From assembly GCA_016793635.1 (NCBI GenBank), contig JAEUMD010000003.1, forward strand, positions 216,745-280,744: a stretch of DNA of 64,000 nt, given 5' to 3'. Source of the DNA: Hyphomicrobiaceae bacterium. GTDB lineage: Bacteria > Pseudomonadota > Alphaproteobacteria > Rhizobiales > Hyphomicrobiaceae. The position numbers and the translations under genes are program-made. Below are positions 24,960-34,068 of the stretch, piece by piece. Below the pieces are notes generated by a model. The model searched no databases, was not told where the DNA came from, and worked only from the letters and a program-made list of their open reading frames with translations. How positions within the stretch are numbered: the stretch's first letter is position 1; each line of letters begins with the position of its first letter.

Positions 24960-27005
24960 TCAACTCTCCCGCTTGCCCGATCCTGTGGACTTGGCCGCCG
25001 CGAGATAGTCGTCCGTCGTTCGCACGCGCGGCCGCTCGCCGTAGGCATAGGGATCGCCGCCCGCCTCGCTGAGCGAAATGACACGGCAGTCGTCGCACAT
25101 CTGGATCAGGCGAACCTGCGCCTCGTTCTTGAACATGGCGTGCTTGCCCTTGAGCTTGTCGACGATGCGCTCGACGCTCGATCGCGAGCCGAACGGCTTG
25201 CCGCACCGGACGCATTCGAACGGCTCCTCGCGCTTGAGCGAGACCAGCGTCTCGGCCGCCGCCGTGAAGTCGTACGAAGGCTCGAGCCTGATTGCTTTCT
25301 CCGGGCACGTCGCCTGACAGATCCCGCATTGAACGCACGATGCTTCGACGAATAGCAATTCAGGCCGCTCGCCGCTGTCGCGCAGCGCTTCCGTTGGGCA
25401 AGCGCCGACACAGGCGAGACAGACCGTGCAAGCCGACGTGTCGAGCACCACCCGGCCATATGGAGCCCCGGCGGGCAGCGCGATCCGCTTCTCGGGGGCA
25501 GGCGCTACGGCGTGGATGGCGGCGAACGCCGAACGCGCCACGCTCCGCTTGTCGGCGTGGCCCCGCCTCGCCGCGCCGCCCCGCCCCCCGATCGCCTTGA
25601 TCGCAGGCAGACCATAAAGCGCGCCTTCCACGTCATCGGGATCGCGCCCCGTCAGCAGATGCAGCCGCGATTCATCGAAGCCGATGGCTGCGAGTATGGA
25701 CGACATCAGTCCGATCTCGGCCGCGAGCGCCTCCACCTCGGCAGGCTGCTCCGGCGAAGCGAGAATGACGACGTGCTCGCTTCCCGCGGCCAACAGCTCG
25801 GCCAACAGATCATGGCCGACCTGATGCACGGAATGTAGCGACAGTGGCAGCACGTTTGCCGGCAGACCCCGTCCCGCCCGAGCCATCGCCGAGATCAGCG
25901 GCGCGCCATGCCGCTCGTCATGCAGCAACAGCACCGGACGCGCGCCCCCGCACGCAAAATAGGTTTGGAGCAAAGTTTGCGCGCGCCGCGCAACATCGTC
26001 GCTCGAAGGGTAGTCATAGCTCGCCGCGCCGGTCGGACAGACAGCGCCACAGTTGCCGCAGCCGCCGCAGATAAACGGATCGATCGACACGTGGTCGCCG
26101 TTCGGCGTGATGGCGCCGGTCGGACAAACATCGAGGCAACGGTGGCATCCGGTCTTGCGGTTGCGCGAGTGGGCGCAGATCCCCTCGGTGAATTGGACAT
26201 AGATCGGCTTCTCGAACTCGCCAACCAGATCGGCGATCTCAAACAGAGCGCGGTTGACCGCCGCAGGGTGCGCGGGATCGACCGCGACATACCCATCCCT
26301 CCGCTGCGATGCGGAGAACAAGCGTGGGGCCCCTGACATGTCGAGAATCAAGTCGCAATTTGATTTCGCGCCGTCGCGCGCCATCGTGAACTCGAACTGC
26401 CCTCGCGAGGATGGGAGCGGCGCAGCGTAGCCATCTACCTCGACCTCGAAGGCGCCGAGACGCCCCGAGGCGCGCTTGATGCGGCCCTTGTGCACCGGCA
26501 CGCTCGCCGTAGCGGGAGGGATGGCGCCTTCGGCGTCGATCAGCAGAACCGTGACGTCGAGACGCGAGGAGAGGGCCTCGGCCGCGTCGAGCGTCTCCTG
26601 GCCCGAACCGTAGACGAGGCATACGCCCTGCGATGTTAGCGAACGCACGCCGGCGGGCTTGACGTCGACACGCGCCTCGGCCAGCAGCGCGGCCATCTTC
26701 GGCAATGTCGCGCTCTTGTTTTCGCACCAGCCGGCACGCTCTCGGATATTGGTGAACCTCAACCGATCTTCATCGACACCAAGTTCGTTCGCCACCTCAC
26801 GGAACAGCGGCGCCTCCTGCGTGCAGGCAACACGCACCGCGCCCTCTCCCCGGCACGCCGCCTTGAAGGCACTGATCTCCGACCGGCAGAGCTCGTGGTG
26901 CAACGGCAGCGCGCCCTGCCCCAACATATCGCCAAGACGCTTGGCATCGACATCCATGGACCGCTGACACGAACAGACGAGCAATTTCTCGTCGGAAGAT
27001 TTCAT
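24960..27005 (-). CDS. Large multi-cluster 4Fe-4S protein of the formate dehydrogenase locus
   Basis: The protein has 681 residues. The chosen ATG has GGGGAG seven bases upstream; a TTG eight codons earlier is less likely. The N-terminal part has CSCQRSMDVDAKRL and a ferredoxin-like region; the middle carries HRCLDVCPTGAI and CGGCGNCGAVCPTGA; the C-terminal third carries CTVCLACVGACPTEAL and CVQCGICQATCPEKAI, then CVRCGKPF and MCDDCR, which look like a zinc or rubredoxin-type site. At least four [4Fe-4S] clusters are likely. It is cytosolic. It may be an electron carrier or an assembly factor for the enzyme; family members occur beside formate dehydrogenases with DUF3305/DUF3306. Confidence 0.88.
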   Translation of the reverse strand: MKSSDEKLLVCSCQRSMDVDAKRLGDMLGQGALPLHHELCRSEISAFKAACRGEGAVRVACTQEAPLFREVANELGVDEDRLRFTNIRERAGWCENKSATLPKMAALLAEARVDVKPAGVRSLTSQGVCLVYGSGQETLDAAEALSSRLDVTVLLIDAEGAIPPATASVPVHKGRIKRASGRLGAFEVEVDGYAAPLPSSRGQFEFTMARDGAKSNCDLILDMSGAPRLFSASQRRDGYVAVDPAHPAAVNRALFEIADLVGEFEKPIYVQFTEGICAHSRNRKTGCHRCLDVCPTGAITPNGDHVSIDPFICGGCGNCGAVCPTGAASYDYPSSDDVARRAQTLLQTYFACGGARPVLLLHDERHGAPLISAMARAGRGLPANVLPLSLHSVHQVGHDLLAELLAAGSEHVVILASPEQPAEVEALAAEIGLMSSILAAIGFDESRLHLLTGRDPDDVEGALYGLPAIKAIGGRGGAARRGHADKRSVARSAFAAIHAVAPAPEKRIALPAGAPYGRVVLDTSACTVCLACVGACPTEALRDSGERPELLFVEASCVQCGICQATCPEKAIRLEPSYDFTAAAETLVSLKREEPFECVRCGKPFGSRSSVERIVDKLKGKHAMFKNEAQVRLIQMCDDCRVISLSEAGGDPYAYGERPRVRTTDDYLAAAKSTGSGKRES

Positions 27006-27157
27006 TCGTGTGCTCCCCAGACTTTCCAAGATAAGTGCGCTCGCGCGCGTAAGCGTCCGCGCCGGTCGCCAGCGCGCATCATACGCAAGTCTTAGAAGGC
27101 AATGGACCCGCCGGTAAAGACCAAGTTATACGTCGATGAACATGGCGCACGCGGAAG

Positions 27158-27181
27158 CGTTATTCTGAAAACAACATAACG
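27158..27181. promoter_or_regulatory. Candidate ModE (molybdate) box
   Basis: CGTTAT and ATAACG form a perfect dyad separated by exactly twelve bases, the half-sites and spacing of the ModE/Mo-box consensus as I remember it. It lies between the divergent 4Fe-4S protein and DUF3305 genes, 15 bases before the DUF3305 start and overlapping its ribosome binding region. The inner TA-rich positions of the consensus are only partly kept (TCTG, CAAC). A ModE-type regulator is encoded at 5969-6328. Confidence 0.5.
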
Positions 27182-27196
27182 AGGTCCTCGCGAGTC

Positions 27197-27763
27197 ATGT
27201 CGAATTCAGAGCTGATCAACGTCAGCGTCATCGTTGCTCGCGAACGCCTCGACAGCCCGTGGAGCGATCACGTCTGGCGCGTCGTGGAAGTCGTGGCTGA
27301 ACCGCTGGCGCTGCCGGCGTGGACAAGTTTGCGCCAATCGCCGGACGCCGAGATTTTTCACGCGGGCGCGACGACGCTCGTCCTGCATCGCAAGGACACC
27401 AGCGCCTACGCGGAAAACCTCGCGGGCGAAAAGCCCGTGCTCTACGTCGTGCTGCGGGAGAATCCGGCCGCCGGCGAAGGGCCGCCCATCGAGCTGCTTC
27501 TGGTCGCCGCCTCTGCCTTCGAGGCACAGGCCAACGCCGAAAGCGGCACCGAGATCGTCGGCCGCGTGCTCATTCCGCCGGCCATTCTCGCGCGCATCGA
27601 AAGCTTCGTCGCTGAGCATCACGTCGCCGAGCGGTTCGCCAAGCGGCAGCGGACCGCGCATCATCGCGCCGAGCAGCATCAATTCGGCCAAGAACCTATA
27701 GAGGCGTTGCGGCGCCGTATGATCGGCGCTGGCCGCGACCCCGGTGAACGCGACGGAGGCTAG
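27197..27763 (+). CDS. DUF3305 family protein
   Basis: The protein has 188 residues, soluble. The N-terminus VSVIVARERLDSPWSDHVWR and the following LHRKDTSAYAENL are typical of DUF3305, a family I know mainly from the neighbourhood of alphaproteobacterial formate dehydrogenases. GAGG lies twelve bases before the ATG. It is divergent from the large 4Fe-4S protein gene and eight bases before DUF3306. Its role is unknown; a maturation or regulatory role is inferred from context. Confidence 0.9.
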   Translation: MSNSELINVSVIVARERLDSPWSDHVWRVVEVVAEPLALPAWTSLRQSPDAEIFHAGATTLVLHRKDTSAYAENLAGEKPVLYVVLRENPAAGEGPPIELLLVAASAFEAQANAESGTEIVGRVLIPPAILARIESFVAEHHVAERFAKRQRTAHHRAEQHQFGQEPIEALRRRMIGAGRDPGERDGG

Positions 27764-27771
27764 GTCGAGCC

Positions 27772-28482
27772 ATGAGCAAAGAGCACGAAGGCGTTCTCGC
27801 CCGCTGGTCGCGTCGCAAGGCCGAGGCGAGAAACGCACCGCTTGAGTCACCCGCCCCGGAAGAGTCAGGGCAAGGCGCGCCCGTTAACGACGAGCCGCAC
27901 TTGGCGTCGCGCCATGCGACCACCGCGCCTTCGAACTCGCCCGCGGCCACTCATGATCCTGCAGAGGCTGATCTGCAGACGCTCGACATCGACGCACTGG
28001 ATGCCTCGTCGGACTATACGCGCTTCATGAAAAAATCGGTTCCGGCCGACGTTCGCTCGGAAGCTCTACGCAAGCTCTGGACGAGCGATCCGGTGTTCTC
28101 ACTTCACGATGGCCTCGACGATTGCTGCGGCGACTACACGGATGCCCAATGGGCAACAGGCGCCATTGCAACGGCGTACCGCGTCGGCAAGGGCATGCTG
28201 ACGGACGAGGAAATTGCGGCTTGGGAGCGGCTCGGCCGCCCGGACGACGACGTCGCATTTGCGCAGAGTGAAGGTGAGGCGGACGTCGCTGGCGAACCGT
28301 CTGAGCCGAAGGGCGACGCGGTCGCTCGTTCGGCGACCGGAGAGCCGGATGACACGGCGACCACGGCGGCGGCGAACGCGCAGCAGGTCACCGTCGAGAC
28401 TGAGTGCAGCGATGGGCGTAGTGGGCCGAAGGATGGCGATGGACGCAACACTTCGTCCCGCGATTCTTCAACGCCATCGTGA
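27772..28482 (+). CDS. DUF3306 family protein
   Basis: The protein has 236 residues. The start region EGVLARWSRRKAEAR and the middle DYTRFMKKSVPADVRSEALR with LWTSDPVFSLHDGLDDC are the DUF3306 signature. The two ends are low-complexity: Pro/Ala/Glu-rich before residue 60 and Ser/Thr/Ala-rich after residue 150, so only the middle is likely folded. It follows DUF3305 in the same transcript. The function is unknown. Confidence 0.9.
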   Translation: MSKEHEGVLARWSRRKAEARNAPLESPAPEESGQGAPVNDEPHLASRHATTAPSNSPAATHDPAEADLQTLDIDALDASSDYTRFMKKSVPADVRSEALRKLWTSDPVFSLHDGLDDCCGDYTDAQWATGAIATAYRVGKGMLTDEEIAAWERLGRPDDDVAFAQSEGEADVAGEPSEPKGDAVARSATGEPDDTATTAAANAQQVTVETECSDGRSGPKDGDGRNTSSRDSSTPS

Positions 28483-28761
28483 TCGGCAACGGAAATGATT
28501 CCGAAACGGGCCTCTCTCCGCCACTGGGTGTGAGGCAGGGCGCCCATCCTTCTCGAAGACAGCATACCTTGTGCTGCGGCGTCCCAATGCGAGGTGGACG
28601 ACCGCCGGAAACTCACGCGCAATGGGATGATAAGGGCGATCTCGCGTGAATGGCGGGCCTGACGGGACCAAGTTCGAACTCCAGCCCGAAGGGCTCGGGA
28701 GCAAGGCGACCCGGCACGAGTGCCGCCCCCGCGGAGCGCCTACGGCGCGTGAGCGCAAAAA

Positions 28762-28851
28762 TGGCGGAGGGAGTGGGATTCGAACCCACGGTACGGTTTC
28801 CCGCACACACGCGTTCCAGGCGTGCGCCTTCAACCACTCGGCCACCCCTCC
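28762..28851 (-). tRNA. tRNA-Ser (anticodon GGA)
   Basis: The 90 bases on the minus strand form a class II tRNA with a long variable arm. The acceptor stem is GGAGGGG with TCCCTCC (one G-T pair), the anticodon stem CACGC/GCGTG with loop CTGGAAC gives anticodon GGA, and the T arm holds GGTTCGAATCC. The discriminator is G and CCA is encoded. The 279 bases between it and DUF3306 hold no gene that I can support. Confidence 0.97.
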
Positions 28852-29016
28852 GCGAACTCGTGAAACAGGCGCGGAATATAGCCGGATGCCCCCTCGACGC
28901 AAGCGCGGATTTGCGCGGACTTACCCGCCCCACCCGCGGGGCCGCCACGACGCAGGGGCATGCGGCGCGCAGTTGCCTTGCGGTGGCCTGCGGGCGGTAC
29001 TAAAAGGTCTGCGGCC

Positions 29017-29091
29017 GGGCGGTTAGCTCAGTGGTAGAGCGCCTCGTTTACACCGAGGATGTCGGGAGTTCGACCCTCTCACCGCCCACCA
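29017..29091 (+). tRNA. tRNA-Val (anticodon TAC)
   Basis: The 75 bases fold with acceptor stem GGGCGGT/ACCGCCC, a D arm with TAGCTCAGTGGTAGAGC, anticodon stem CCTCG/CGAGG with loop TTTACAC (anticodon TAC), and T arm GAGTTCGACCCTC. Discriminator A and CCA are encoded. It lies in the opposite orientation to tRNA-Ser, 165 bases away. Confidence 0.97.
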
Positions 29092-29260
29092 ACAGTATTC
29101 GCCGACACACCCTTTCGTCTCCCATTCGGTGCTTGGCCGCGAACCGACCGGACGCGCGCATCGTTTGCCGTCACTTCCAATAGCTCGCCTCAACCGACTT
29201 CCCGAGACGGTTCACACGCGCCCGTGCGACTCGCCACGAGAGAAACGATGGCATCTGCGA

Positions 29261-29686
29261 TCAGCCGGGGCTGGCCGAAGTCTTACGCTGGACGCGGGCG
29301 TCGAAGCGCTCGACGTTGACGACGACGCGCTCGTGCGTGCCGTCTCCGATCAGTTCCTTCTCGTCATGCACGGAGACACGGAAATAGATGGTTCGGCCAT
29401 CGACCTTCACCACCTCGGCCGCGGCCGTCACACTCATTCCGACCGGCGTCGCCGCGATGTGACGGACATCGAGGTGGATGCCGAGGCTCTGGTGCCCTTC
29501 AGGCAGCAGGTGCTCGCACGCGGCGAGCGCGGCCGCCTCGATCACGTTGATCATCACCGGCGTTGCCAGCACGGCGATGCGCCCCGAGCCGACGCGCGGC
29601 GCGGTATGCTCCGGCGCGACGATCAGCGTCGAGGTGCCGCGTGCACCTGCCGCGATAGCGTCGGCCAGCTTCGATTGCTCGGTCAT
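29261..29686 (-). CDS. Hotdog-fold thioesterase, fluoroacetyl-CoA-thioesterase-like
   Basis: The protein has 141 residues. It matches the small FlK-type hotdog family: MINVIEAAALAACEHLLPEG has the acidic residue on the central helix, and GIHLDVRHIAATPVGMSV supplies the His region. Such proteins hydrolyse short acyl-CoA thioesters; most are housekeeping enzymes of unknown acyl group rather than true fluoroacetyl-CoA enzymes. It is monocistronic, converging with tRNA-Val. Confidence 0.88.
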   Translation of the reverse strand: MTEQSKLADAIAAGARGTSTLIVAPEHTAPRVGSGRIAVLATPVMINVIEAAALAACEHLLPEGHQSLGIHLDVRHIAATPVGMSVTAAAEVVKVDGRTIYFRVSVHDEKELIGDGTHERVVVNVERFDARVQRKTSASPG

Positions 29687-29999
29687 GAGTGCTCCCTGAG
29701 GATCGGCGCCTCAGCATGCCCGCACGTCGCCCCTGAGGCGAGAGTGCAAACGCGTGCGACCCTTTCAACCGATCGAAACGAGATCAGCCTCACTGCAGTT
29801 GATTAGGGTGAGGGACTGCCACTTGCACCGGCGCAGCAGGTGTCCGCTCCGCACCCGATGCCAACCGTGTGAATAGAAGCGTGCGGACTGCCGTATTGGG
29901 CCAGTGGCGTGCATGGCTCGGCTGGTGAGCACTTGCTTACAGTTCGTCCGGTTCCTGGTAGGTTGGCAGGCAGACGAGACCAGCGAAGGGAAGCAGTAA
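29687..29999. other. 313-base divergent intergenic region
   Basis: It lies between the thioesterase gene and the STAS-ATPase gene, which diverge, so it probably holds both promoters. I cannot name a -35/-10 pair with confidence. AAGGG at 29986-29990 is the ribosome binding site that supports the TTG start at 30000. No gene is seen. Confidence 0.5.
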
Positions 30000-31244
30000 T
30001 TGAGCATTTCCACGTCGGGCAACGACTTAGTTCTTTCGGGCAGCTTCAACCGTGAGGCGCTGCAGCGATCTTGCGCCGCTATACACAATCTCAGAAAGCA
30101 GGGCTGCACGTCCGTCAATATTGATATGACCAAGTTGGCGACAGGTTTTGCGGCAGACCTGCTTCCGTTCGCGACCCATTGTCGAGCGCTCCTGATCGAC
30201 GGATTTGGTGCCTTTCTAAGGCTGCCCGAGGATCCGAAGTTTTCTAGGCTTTTCGTAAACTCCAACTGGGCTCATCTGATCGATCCTCGCCAATTCGATC
30301 CATCCAGTTTCGCATCAAACAAGCACTTGCCAGCGATGATCTATGTCGACGCCGAGACCCACTATCAGTCCGTCAACCAAATCATGAACAAGTTGCTGGG
30401 ATCCCTTGAGGGTTTCTCGCGCGACCAACTGGCTGCCCTAGAATGGGCAGTTAACGAAATAACAGATAACGTCCTCAATCATGCGGATAGTCGTGTTGGA
30501 GGAGTTGTCCAGCTCACAACATTCAGCAAGTCAGGAATTGTCGAATTCATTGTGTGCGACACGGGCGTTGGAATTCCTAAAACGCTGCGGGACGCCCACG
30601 TTCATTTGACTAGCGATGTCGATGCGCTCGATCGAGCAATTAGAGAAGGCGTCACCAGGAACCGGCAGACCAACATGGGCAACGGATTGTTTGGCTCCTA
30701 TCGGATTTCCCAGCTTTCAAATGGGTATTTCTCGATTTACTCCGGCTATGCAATGTTGAGTCTGACCAAGAAAGCCGGCTTGCATGTTGCCAAGCAGGCT
30801 ATTCCTTACCAAGGTACGGCGATAGTTTGTGGCATAGCAACGGACAACCCCAATCTGCTGTCTGAGGCACTTGCATTTAAAGGTGAGAAATACACGCCAG
30901 GCTACTCTTACGTCGACAAGCTCGTTGAAGATGGTGGGGCAACAATTGTCTTAACGAATGAGGCGAAATCATTCGGCTCAAGAGATGTCGCCAAGCCTGT
31001 CAGGATTAAGATCGAAAATCTTTTATCGGCCGCGCCGGAGCGCGTTGAGATTGTGCTCGACGATGTTGCGCTGATCAGTAGTAGTTTTGCTGATGAGGTA
31101 TTCGGCAAGCTATTCGTACAGCTGGGCCCAATCACGTTCATGAACCGCCTAAAGATCAGCGGTGGCAACAATGTTGTACGCCAACTCATCGATCGGGCAA
31201 TCACGCAACGAGTCGCTCTTGGAAAGAACAGCCCGTACGGTTAA
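30000..31244 (+). CDS. STAS-like / GHKL ATPase / DUF4325-like three-part protein
   Basis: The protein has 414 residues from a TTG start with AAGGG nine bases upstream. Residues 1-105 look like a STAS-type domain (VNIDMTKLATGFAADLL). Residues 130-290 form a GHKL ATPase of the anti-sigma/histidine-kinase type: N box EWAVNEITDNVLNHADS, G1 box CDTGVGIPKTL and G2 box MGNGLFGSYRI. Residues 300-414 look like DUF4325, also STAS-like (IVLDDVALISSSFADEVFG). No phospho-acceptor histidine motif is seen. The gene is visibly richer in A+T than its neighbours and lies 900 bases from tRNA-Val, which suggests transfer. A partner-switching role is inferred. Confidence 0.75.
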   Translation: MSISTSGNDLVLSGSFNREALQRSCAAIHNLRKQGCTSVNIDMTKLATGFAADLLPFATHCRALLIDGFGAFLRLPEDPKFSRLFVNSNWAHLIDPRQFDPSSFASNKHLPAMIYVDAETHYQSVNQIMNKLLGSLEGFSRDQLAALEWAVNEITDNVLNHADSRVGGVVQLTTFSKSGIVEFIVCDTGVGIPKTLRDAHVHLTSDVDALDRAIREGVTRNRQTNMGNGLFGSYRISQLSNGYFSIYSGYAMLSLTKKAGLHVAKQAIPYQGTAIVCGIATDNPNLLSEALAFKGEKYTPGYSYVDKLVEDGGATIVLTNEAKSFGSRDVAKPVRIKIENLLSAAPERVEIVLDDVALISSSFADEVFGKLFVQLGPITFMNRLKISGGNNVVRQLIDRAITQRVALGKNSPYG

Positions 31245-31616
31245 ATATGGCTCATTGTCGATTGGCCACTGGGAAGCAGCCGGTGGCATGCCCAGGGTCG
31301 CGATGATCGGAAGCGGAAGAGCGCCAGTGTGGCAAGCTCCGTGATCGCCCTATGGCGCTTTGGGTCATAATCGACGGTCGTGCGAGAGTTGGTTTCGAGC
31401 AAAGGCGCGGCAGCTTGTGCTCCCATCGCGCCTCGCATGCCTACATACGTCGAGCAAGCAGCCGCCCCTCACCCACTCCCCATCAAGGATGGAGGGGGGT
31501 GAGCCTGCGGCACGGCAAAGCCAACGCCCAACCCGGCGCCGGCGCCAGTGCATCGCCCCCGGGCGGAGGTTGCCAGGTCGCATCGGCGACCGGATCGCCA
31601 ACCGTGAGCGACGACA
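31245..31616. other. 372-base convergent intergenic region
   Basis: It separates the converging STAS-ATPase and pccB genes. It contains the palindromic element at 31464-31510 and nothing else that I can name. Short open frames here have no family resemblance. Confidence 0.5.
31464..31510. repeat. REP-like palindromic element
   Basis: CTCACCCACTCCCCAT and ATGGAGGGGGGTGAG form an imperfect stem of about 15 pairs around a five-base loop. The CCCTC/GAGGG style is that of short palindromes scattered between genes in many alphaproteobacteria; a related shorter one is at 48725-48751. It could act as a bidirectional terminator between the two converging genes. Confidence 0.55.
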
Positions 31617-33149
31617 TCACAGCGGGATGTTGTCGTGCTTCTTCCAGGGATTTTCGACGGTCTTGTTGCGCAGCATGTTGAGCGCGCGGCAGATGCGCAT
31701 GCGCGTCGCGCGCGGCAGGATCACCTCGTCGATGTAACCGCGCTCGGCGGCGACGAACGGGTTGGCGAAGCGGCGCTGGTACTCGTCGACACGTCCCTTG
31801 ATCTTCTCCGGATCGGAAAGCTCCGAGCGATAGATGATCTCGGCGGCGCCCTTGGCACCCATCACCGCGATTTCAGCGGTCGGCCAAGCGTAGTTGACGT
31901 CGCCACGGATGTGCTTCGAGCTCATCACGTCGTAAGCGCCACCATAGGCCTTGCGGGTGATGCAGGTGACCTTCGGCACGGTCGCCTCGGCATAGGCGAA
32001 CAGAAGCTTGGCGCCATGCTTGATGAGGCCGCCATACTCCTGCGCGGTGCCCGGCAGGAAGCCCGGCACGTCGACGAAGGTTACGATCGGAATCTCGAAA
32101 CAGTCGCAGAAGCGCACGAAGCGCGCCGCCTTGCGTGACGCGTCGCTGTCGAGCACGCCAGCGAGCACCATCGGCTGGTTGGCGACGATGCCGACGGTGT
32201 GGCCCTCCATGCGAGCGAAGCCGACGACGATGTTCTTCGCGTAGGCATCCTGGATCTCGAAGAAATCGCCTTCGTCGACGACCTTATGGATCAGCTCCTT
32301 GATGTCGTAGGGCTTGTTCGGGTTGTCCGGAATGAGCGTATCGAGCGATGGATCGAGCCGGTCGGCGCTGTCGCGCGTCGGAAGCTCCGGCACGCCATCG
32401 ATGTTGTTCGACGGCAGGAAGTCCATCAGGCGGCGCATCTGCAACAGCGCCTCGACGTCGTTCTCGTAGGCGCGATCGGCGATGGACGACTTGGTGGTGT
32501 GCACCTTGGCGCCGCCGAGCTCTTCCGCCGTCACGGTCTCGTTGGTCACCGTCTTCACGACATCGGGACCGGTGACGAACATGTAGCTCGTATCCTTCAC
32601 CATGAAGATGAAGTCGGTCATCGCCGGCGAGTAGACGTCGCCGCCCGCGCACGGTCCCATGATGAGCGAGATCTGCGGAATGACGCCAGACGCGAGTACG
32701 TTGCGTGTGAACACTTCGCCATAGCCGCCGAGCGCGTCGACGCCCTCCTGAATGCGCGCGCCACCGGCATCGAACAGGCCGATGATGGGCGCGCGATTCT
32801 TCAGCGCCATGTCCTGGATCTTCGTCATCTTCTTGGCGTGCGTCTCGGAAAGCGAGCCGCCGAACACCGTGAAATCCTTGGCGAACACGTAGACGACGCG
32901 GCCGTTGATGGTGCCCCAGCCGGTGACGACGCCGTCGCCCGGGATCTTCGTCTTCTCCATGCCGAATTCGGTCGCGCGGTGCTCGACGAACATGTCGAAC
33001 TCCTCGAACGAGCCGTCGTCCATCAGGAGTTCGATGCGCTCGCGCGCGGTCAGCTTGCCGCGCTTGTGCTGCGCGTCGATGCGCGCCTGGCCACCACCGA
33101 GACGGGCGTTCTCGCGCCGCTTCTCGAGCTCCTCGATCACATGCTTCAT
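31617..33149 (-). CDS. pccB: Propionyl-CoA carboxylase beta subunit (carboxyltransferase)
   Basis: The protein has 510 residues, the family length. The ATG at 33149 begins [20 protein letters not shown], typical of PccB, so the longer frame is not used. Carboxyltransferase motifs include [36 protein letters not shown] and [15 protein letters not shown]. With a biotinylated alpha subunit (not in the window) it carboxylates propionyl-CoA to methylmalonyl-CoA in the cytosol. An acetyl-CoA or methylcrotonyl-CoA specificity is less likely from the sequence style. Confidence 0.95.
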   Translation of the reverse strand: MKHVIEELEKRRENARLGGGQARIDAQHKRGKLTARERIELLMDDGSFEEFDMFVEHRATEFGMEKTKIPGDGVVTGWGTINGRVVYVFAKDFTVFGGSLSETHAKKMTKIQDMALKNRAPIIGLFDAGGARIQEGVDALGGYGEVFTRNVLASGVIPQISLIMGPCAGGDVYSPAMTDFIFMVKDTSYMFVTGPDVVKTVTNETVTAEELGGAKVHTTKSSIADRAYENDVEALLQMRRLMDFLPSNNIDGVPELPTRDSADRLDPSLDTLIPDNPNKPYDIKELIHKVVDEGDFFEIQDAYAKNIVVGFARMEGHTVGIVANQPMVLAGVLDSDASRKAARFVRFCDCFEIPIVTFVDVPGFLPGTAQEYGGLIKHGAKLLFAYAEATVPKVTCITRKAYGGAYDVMSSKHIRGDVNYAWPTAEIAVMGAKGAAEIIYRSELSDPEKIKGRVDEYQRRFANPFVAAERGYIDEVILPRATRMRICRALNMLRNKTVENPWKKHDNIPL

Positions 33150-33292
33150 GGGGAGGGATCCACCTGACACTTCGCCAATTGTCACAACGGGGTCAGATAG
33201 CACGGAGAGCGGTGGGCGCAAACGGAACGAAAGATAAACCGCGTGATGCCGCAGTCCCGCCGAAGCGGGTAGGCGGAACGGGTATCCGGCGC

Positions 33293-33580
33293 TCAGTCAC
33301 CGCCGCCGCCGTCCCCGCCGCCGTCGCCGCTGTCGGAATGGGAGGCACCAACGTCGCCACCGTCGCCGTCGCTGTGCCTGGAGCGTCGTGAGTGGGCATG
33401 TGACGACCAGCCGTCGCCGATAGACGCGCCGCCATCGGCCGGAGCCCAGTCCGTCGCCGCGCGCCGGCGAACGCCCTGGCGGCGTCTCCGGCCGCGGCCA
33501 AGCACTCCCAGGAACAGGACAAGGGCCAGCGTCATAAGAAATCCGCCGAGGACGAGATTGGTCATCGTGTCACTGCTCAT
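33293..33580 (-). CDS. Small membrane protein with Gly/Asp-rich tail
   Basis: The protein has 95 residues. One membrane helix lies at about 8-27 ([20 protein letters not shown]), followed by an Arg-rich stop-transfer stretch and a hydrophilic tail that ends in Gly/Asp repeats. GGAG precedes the ATG closely. It lies 31 bases after the membrane protein gene at 33612 on the same strand, so the two are probably one transcript. The repetitive tail is of the kind common in short alphaproteobacterial membrane proteins. No function is known to me. Confidence 0.6.
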   Translation of the reverse strand: MSSDTMTNLVLGGFLMTLALVLFLGVLGRGRRRRQGVRRRAATDWAPADGGASIGDGWSSHAHSRRSRHSDGDGGDVGASHSDSGDGGGDGGGGD

Positions 33581-33611
33581 CTCCAGTCCATCCCTCCGCC
33601 GGTCGCGCTTT

Positions 33612-33956
33612 TCAGACCCGCGCGCGCATGAATTTGAAGGTCGCCCGCATGCCGAGCACGAGAACCGCCAACGCCATGGCCGCCATCGGCACGCCCAGCA
33701 CGGGCAGCATCGCCTCCGAGACCGCGCTGGAGACGATGCCGAAATGAGTGGCCAGATCGAGGATCGAGAATGCTGCGAGCACGCCGAGGAAGACCAGGGC
33801 AACGACCGTCAACCGCCGTTCCTCTGTCCAGAGATAGGCCGCAAACGGCGTGCTCGGGTGCGCGCGCTGGCGAATGTTGAGGACGACGATCAGCGGCAGT
33901 ACGACGGCGCTGAACAGCTTCGCGACGAGATCGAAGGTGTCGAGTGGCGCGGACAT
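33612..33956 (-). CDS. Membrane protein of unknown function, three helices
   Basis: The protein has 114 residues. Hydrophobic segments lie at about 10-27 (LVAKLFSAVVLPLIVVLNI), 47-66 (RLTVVALVFLGVLAAFSIL) and 83-104 (LPVLGVPMAAMALAVLVLG). It ends in a short basic tail. GGGAGA stands nine bases before the ATG. I do not recognise the family. Confidence 0.7.
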   Translation of the reverse strand: MSAPLDTFDLVAKLFSAVVLPLIVVLNIRQRAHPSTPFAAYLWTEERRLTVVALVFLGVLAAFSILDLATHFGIVSSAVSEAMLPVLGVPMAAMALAVLVLGMRATFKFMRARV

Positions 33957-34068
33957 TTATGCAATTCTCCCGGGTTGGCGCAGGCGCCGAATGCGCCGCG
34001 ATCCGGGTGAGTTTGCCGATCGGCGGTCTCGTCTTCAGTACCCGCCGGAACACCACTGCGACGTTACC

